Shown piece by piece: positions 61,394 through 64,000 of a DNA stretch of 64,000 bases. How positions within the stretch are numbered: position 1 is the stretch's first letter; each line of letters begins with the position of its first letter. The notes under the pieces were generated by a model that worked only from the letters and a program-made list of their open reading frames with translations, was not told the origin of the DNA and ran no database searches. The translations under genes were made by a program, and so were the position numbers. The stretch comes from Mesorhizobium caraganae (GTDB lineage: Bacteria; Pseudomonadota; Alphaproteobacteria; Rhizobiales; Rhizobiaceae): NCBI RefSeq assembly GCF_016836705.1, contig NZ_JAFCGY010000001.1:310001-374000 (forward strand), read 5' to 3'.

Positions 61394-62668
61394 ATGAAAC
61401 TGATCTCCTACTGGCACGATACCGCCCCTGTCTTTTCCGGCGGAGCGCAAGGCCCCGTCGAGGGGCACTATGATGCCGTCATCGTCGGTGGCGGCTTCAC
61501 CGGTCTCGCCGCGGCGCGCCAACTGGCGAAGGCCGGCGCGAAGGTGGCGGTGCTGGAGGCTGAGCGGGTGGGCTGGGGCGCATCCGGCCGCAATGGCGGG
61601 CACCTGAACAACGGCCTCGCTCACAGCTACCTCTCTGCCAAGGCGGAACTCGGCAAGGAACGCGCGATCGCGCTCTACCGCGCGCTCGACGACTCCGTCG
61701 ACACCATTGAGGCGCTGGTTGCCGAAGAGGGCATCGACTGCAATTTCCGCCGCGCCGGCAAGCTGAAGCTCGCCTCCAAGCCGCAGCATTTCGAAGCGAT
61801 CGCCCGCAATTTCGAAGCCCTCCATGCGGAAGTGGATCCGGATACGGCGCTGCTGTCGGCGGCCGACCTCAAATCCGAGATCGGCTCGCCCTTCCACGGC
61901 GCGATGCTGTCGAAGAAGAGCGCCATGATGCATATGGGCCGCTATGTGGCAGGCCTTGCGACAGCCGCCGCCCGCCACGGCGCCATCATCCACGAGAATG
62001 CGGCGGTGACCGACCGCAAGCAGGTCGGTGGCAGGCATGAGCTGACGACCTCCCGCGGCCGGATCAGCGCCGACAATGTGCTGGTAGCGACAGGCGCCTA
62101 TACCACGCCGAATTTCGGCTATTTTCGCCGCAGGATTATCTCCGTCGGCAGCTTCATCATCGCCACGCGGCCGTTGAGCGACGCCGAGATCGCCGCGACC
62201 ATGCCCGGCAACCGGACATGCGTGACCTCGATGAATATCGGCAACTACTTCCGGCTTTCACCGGACAGGCGCCTGATCTTCGGCGGTCGCGCGCGCTTCT
62301 CGGCGACATCGGACCAGCGCTCGGATTCGAAGAGCGGACAGATATTGCAGGCGGGCCTCGCGGCGATCTTCCCGCAACTCGCCAAGGTCGAGATCGACTA
62401 TTGCTGGGGTGGGCTGGTCGACATGACCAAGGACCGTTTTCCGCGGGCCGGCTACCACGACGGCGTCTGGTACGCGATGGGCTATTCCGGCCACGGCGCG
62501 CAGCTTTCCACCCATCTCGGCATGATCCTCGCCGATGCCATCCTCGGCCGCGAAGACCGCAATCCGATGAAGGGGCTCGAGTGGCGTTCCATTCCCGGCT
62601 ATTCCGGCAAGCCCTGGTTCCTGCCGATGGTCGGCCTCTATTACAAGGCGCTCGACCGGGTCCAGTGA
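61394..62668 (+). CDS. FAD-dependent oxidoreductase, DAO family (3), PuuB-like
   Basis: A 424-residue DAO flavoprotein. The FAD motif AVIVGGGFTGLAAARQLAKA begins near residue 29, followed by the GWGASGRNGGHLNNGLA segment typical of gamma-glutamylputrescine oxidases (PuuB) and relatives. The C-terminal motif is GYSGHGAQLSTHLGMILADA. Oxidation of a (glutamyl-)polyamine to an aldehyde is the likely reaction. ATG 61394 is preceded by AGGCGG. It lies just after a HAD gene and convergent with the aldehyde dehydrogenase. Confidence 0.88.
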   Translation: MKLISYWHDTAPVFSGGAQGPVEGHYDAVIVGGGFTGLAAARQLAKAGAKVAVLEAERVGWGASGRNGGHLNNGLAHSYLSAKAELGKERAIALYRALDDSVDTIEALVAEEGIDCNFRRAGKLKLASKPQHFEAIARNFEALHAEVDPDTALLSAADLKSEIGSPFHGAMLSKKSAMMHMGRYVAGLATAAARHGAIIHENAAVTDRKQVGGRHELTTSRGRISADNVLVATGAYTTPNFGYFRRRIISVGSFIIATRPLSDAEIAATMPGNRTCVTSMNIGNYFRLSPDRRLIFGGRARFSATSDQRSDSKSGQILQAGLAAIFPQLAKVEIDYCWGGLVDMTKDRFPRAGYHDGVWYAMGYSGHGAQLSTHLGMILADAILGREDRNPMKGLEWRSIPGYSGKPWFLPMVGLYYKALDRVQ

Positions 62669-62707
62669 GCTTCGATCCGGTCCGTTTGGGCTCTCAGCCA
62701 AATTGCC

Positions 62708-64000
62708 TCAGCTGAGCCCGCCCATGTGGAAGCTCTTCATCTCGAGATATTCCTCGATGCCGATCTGCGCTCCCTCACGGCCGAGGCCGGACTGCTTGAC
62801 GCCGCCGAAGGGGGCGACTTCCATCGAGACCGAGCCGGTGTTGAGCCCCACCATGCCGAACTCCAACGCCTCGCCGACGCGCCAGGCGCGCTTCAGGTTC
62901 TCTGTGTAGAAGTAGGAGGCAAGGCCGTAGGGTGTGCCGTTGGCGAGCGCGATCGCCTCCTCTTCCGTCTCGAAGCGGAAAAGCGGCGCGACCGGGCCGA
63001 AGGTTTCCTCGCCGGCGAGCTGCATGTCTTTTGTGGCGCCGGTCAGCACCAGCGGCGCGACATACTGAAGACCGTCGGGCAATGCCGGCCTCGTTGTGAT
63101 GATCGAAGCACCCTTGGCGAGTGCGTCCTCGACATGGCGGTTGATCTTCTCGACCGCCGCCATGTTGATCATCGGCCCGATGGCGACGCCGGGCTGCGTG
63201 CCGGGCCCGACCGTCATGGCGTTGACTCGAGCAGTGAGCTTCGCTGCGAAGGCTTCGTAGACACCGGCCTGGACGAGGATGCGGTTGGCGCAGACGCAGG
63301 TCTGCCCGCCATTGCGGAACTTCGAGACAAGCGCGCCTTCGACGGCGAGATCGAGATCGGCGTCGTCGAAGACGATGAGGGGCGCGTTGCCGCCGAGTTC
63401 GAGGCTGAGCCGTTTCACGCTGTCGGCCGCACCGCGCATCAGCAGCGAACCGACCCGCGTCGAGCCGGTGAAGGAGATCTTGCGAACGGTCTCGTTCGCC
63501 ATGATCTCGTTGCCGATCTCGGCCGGCATGCCGGTGACGATGTTGATGACGCCGGCGGGGATGCCCGCTCGTTCGGCAAGCACGCCGAGCGCCAGCGCCG
63601 AGTAGGGCGTGAACTCGGATGGCTTGATCACCACCGTGCAGCCGGCGGCCAGCGCCGGCGCGACCTTGCGGGTGATCATCGCATTGGGGAAGTTCCACGG
63701 CGTGATGATTCCGCAAACGCCGACCGGTTCCTTCAGCACGATGATGCGCCGGTCCGGCGTCGGCGAGGGGATGGTATGGCCGTTGACGCGGCGTGCCTCC
63801 TCCGCAAACCATTTGACGAAGGAAGCGCCGTAACGGATCTCACCCCTGGCCTCGTCCAGCGGCTTGCCCTGTTCCGTCGTCAGGATCAGCGCGAGATCGT
63901 CCAGATGCGCCAGCATCAGGCCATGCCAGGCCTCCAGGAGGCCAGCGCGCTCGGCGTTGGTCTTCTTCTTCCAACCAGCATAAGCGGACGCTGCGGCCTC
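62708..64000 (-). CDS. gabD: NAD(P)-dependent succinate-semialdehyde dehydrogenase, 5' end beyond window
   Basis: The frame stays open on the minus strand to the last base, so the start lies outside; about 430 of some 480 residues are visible. Signature residues are all present: VGVCGIITPWNFPNAM (NAD site), LELGGNAPLIVFDDADLD (catalytic Glu) and FRNGGQTCVCANRI (catalytic Cys). The pattern matches GabD, which oxidises succinate semialdehyde from GABA to succinate. It is convergent with the PuuB-like gene and complements the aminotransferase in a putrescine/GABA route. Confidence in the family is high; the exact aldehyde is inferred. Confidence 0.9.
   Translation of the reverse strand, partial: EAAASAYAGWKKKTNAERAGLLEAWHGLMLAHLDDLALILTTEQGKPLDEARGEIRYGASFVKWFAEEARRVNGHTIPSPTPDRRIIVLKEPVGVCGIITPWNFPNAMITRKVAPALAAGCTVVIKPSEFTPYSALALGVLAERAGIPAGVINIVTGMPAEIGNEIMANETVRKISFTGSTRVGSLLMRGAADSVKRLSLELGGNAPLIVFDDADLDLAVEGALVSKFRNGGQTCVCANRILVQAGVYEAFAAKLTARVNAMTVGPGTQPGVAIGPMINMAAVEKINRHVEDALAKGASIITTRPALPDGLQYVAPLVLTGATKDMQLAGEETFGPVAPLFRFETEEEAIALANGTPYGLASYFYTENLKRAWRVGEALEFGMVGLNTGSVSMEVAPFGGVKQSGLGREGAQIGIEEYLEMKSFHMGGLS

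Overview
The window looks like chromosome or large-replicon DNA of a soil or plant-associated alphaproteobacterium of the Rhizobiales, most likely Mesorhizobium or a near relative. The grounds are high GC content, dense sugar and amino-acid ABC transporters, a MocD/MocE-like gene pair, an IalB-family protein and TTG/GTG starts with good Shine-Dalgarno sites. This is inferred from gene content; there is no rRNA in the window.

Region 1 (1-7.8 kb, + strand) is a carbohydrate-catabolism operon. It holds the end of a Gfo/Idh/MocA dehydrogenase, a TIM-barrel isomerase/epimerase, a complete CUT2-type sugar ABC transporter, a DUF4432 aldose-epimerase-like protein, a desaturase-fold oxygenase (MocD-like) with its small Rieske ferredoxin (MocE-like), and a divergent PanB-fold protein. 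The set recalls rhizopine (O-methyl-inosamine) catabolism.

Region 2 (7.9-15.3 kb) is a second inositol/sugar cluster. An IolE/MocC-like dehydratase and a LacI repressor lie on the minus strand. Divergent from them are a second CUT2 transporter, a hydroxypyruvate-isomerase-like enzyme and an inositol-dehydrogenase-like oxidoreductase. Tandem operator-like repeats lie in the divergent promoter. The cluster ends in an RpiR-type regulator cut down to its HTH domain and abutting a serine-recombinase remnant.

Region 3 (15.3-19.7 kb) is sparse and partly decayed: a class III adenylate cyclase/TolB/TPR protein, an orphan AbiEi-type HTH and about 1.2 kb without a convincing gene.

Region 4 (19.7-41.1 kb) is a cell-surface island. 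It has a 1667-aa secreted DUF11-repeat protein overlapping a 1256-aa outer-membrane barrel-type protein, then a giant autotransporter of about 3870 aa, then an IalB-family protein. A nearly identical 114-115 bp leader element precedes both the DUF11/barrel pair and the autotransporter. The autotransporter passenger appears to be several complete passenger modules joined end to end. This is the most unusual part of the window.

Region 5 (41.9-64 kb) handles amino-acid derivatives. It contains a DAO-type oxidoreductase divergent from a LysR regulator, hydantoinase/oxoprolinase A and B, and a two-subunit [2Fe-2S]/FAD dehydrogenase of the opine-oxidase/HcnAB type. A second DAO oxidoreductase is divergent from an Lrp regulator. 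A peptide/opine-type ABC transporter, two HAD hydrolases, a class III aminotransferase, a GNAT acetyltransferase, a PuuB-like oxidase and a succinate-semialdehyde dehydrogenase running off the window end complete it. Together they would import and oxidise an N-substituted or cyclic amino acid or polyamine and feed succinate. Recognisable LysR-type and Lrp-type operator palindromes sit at the expected places.
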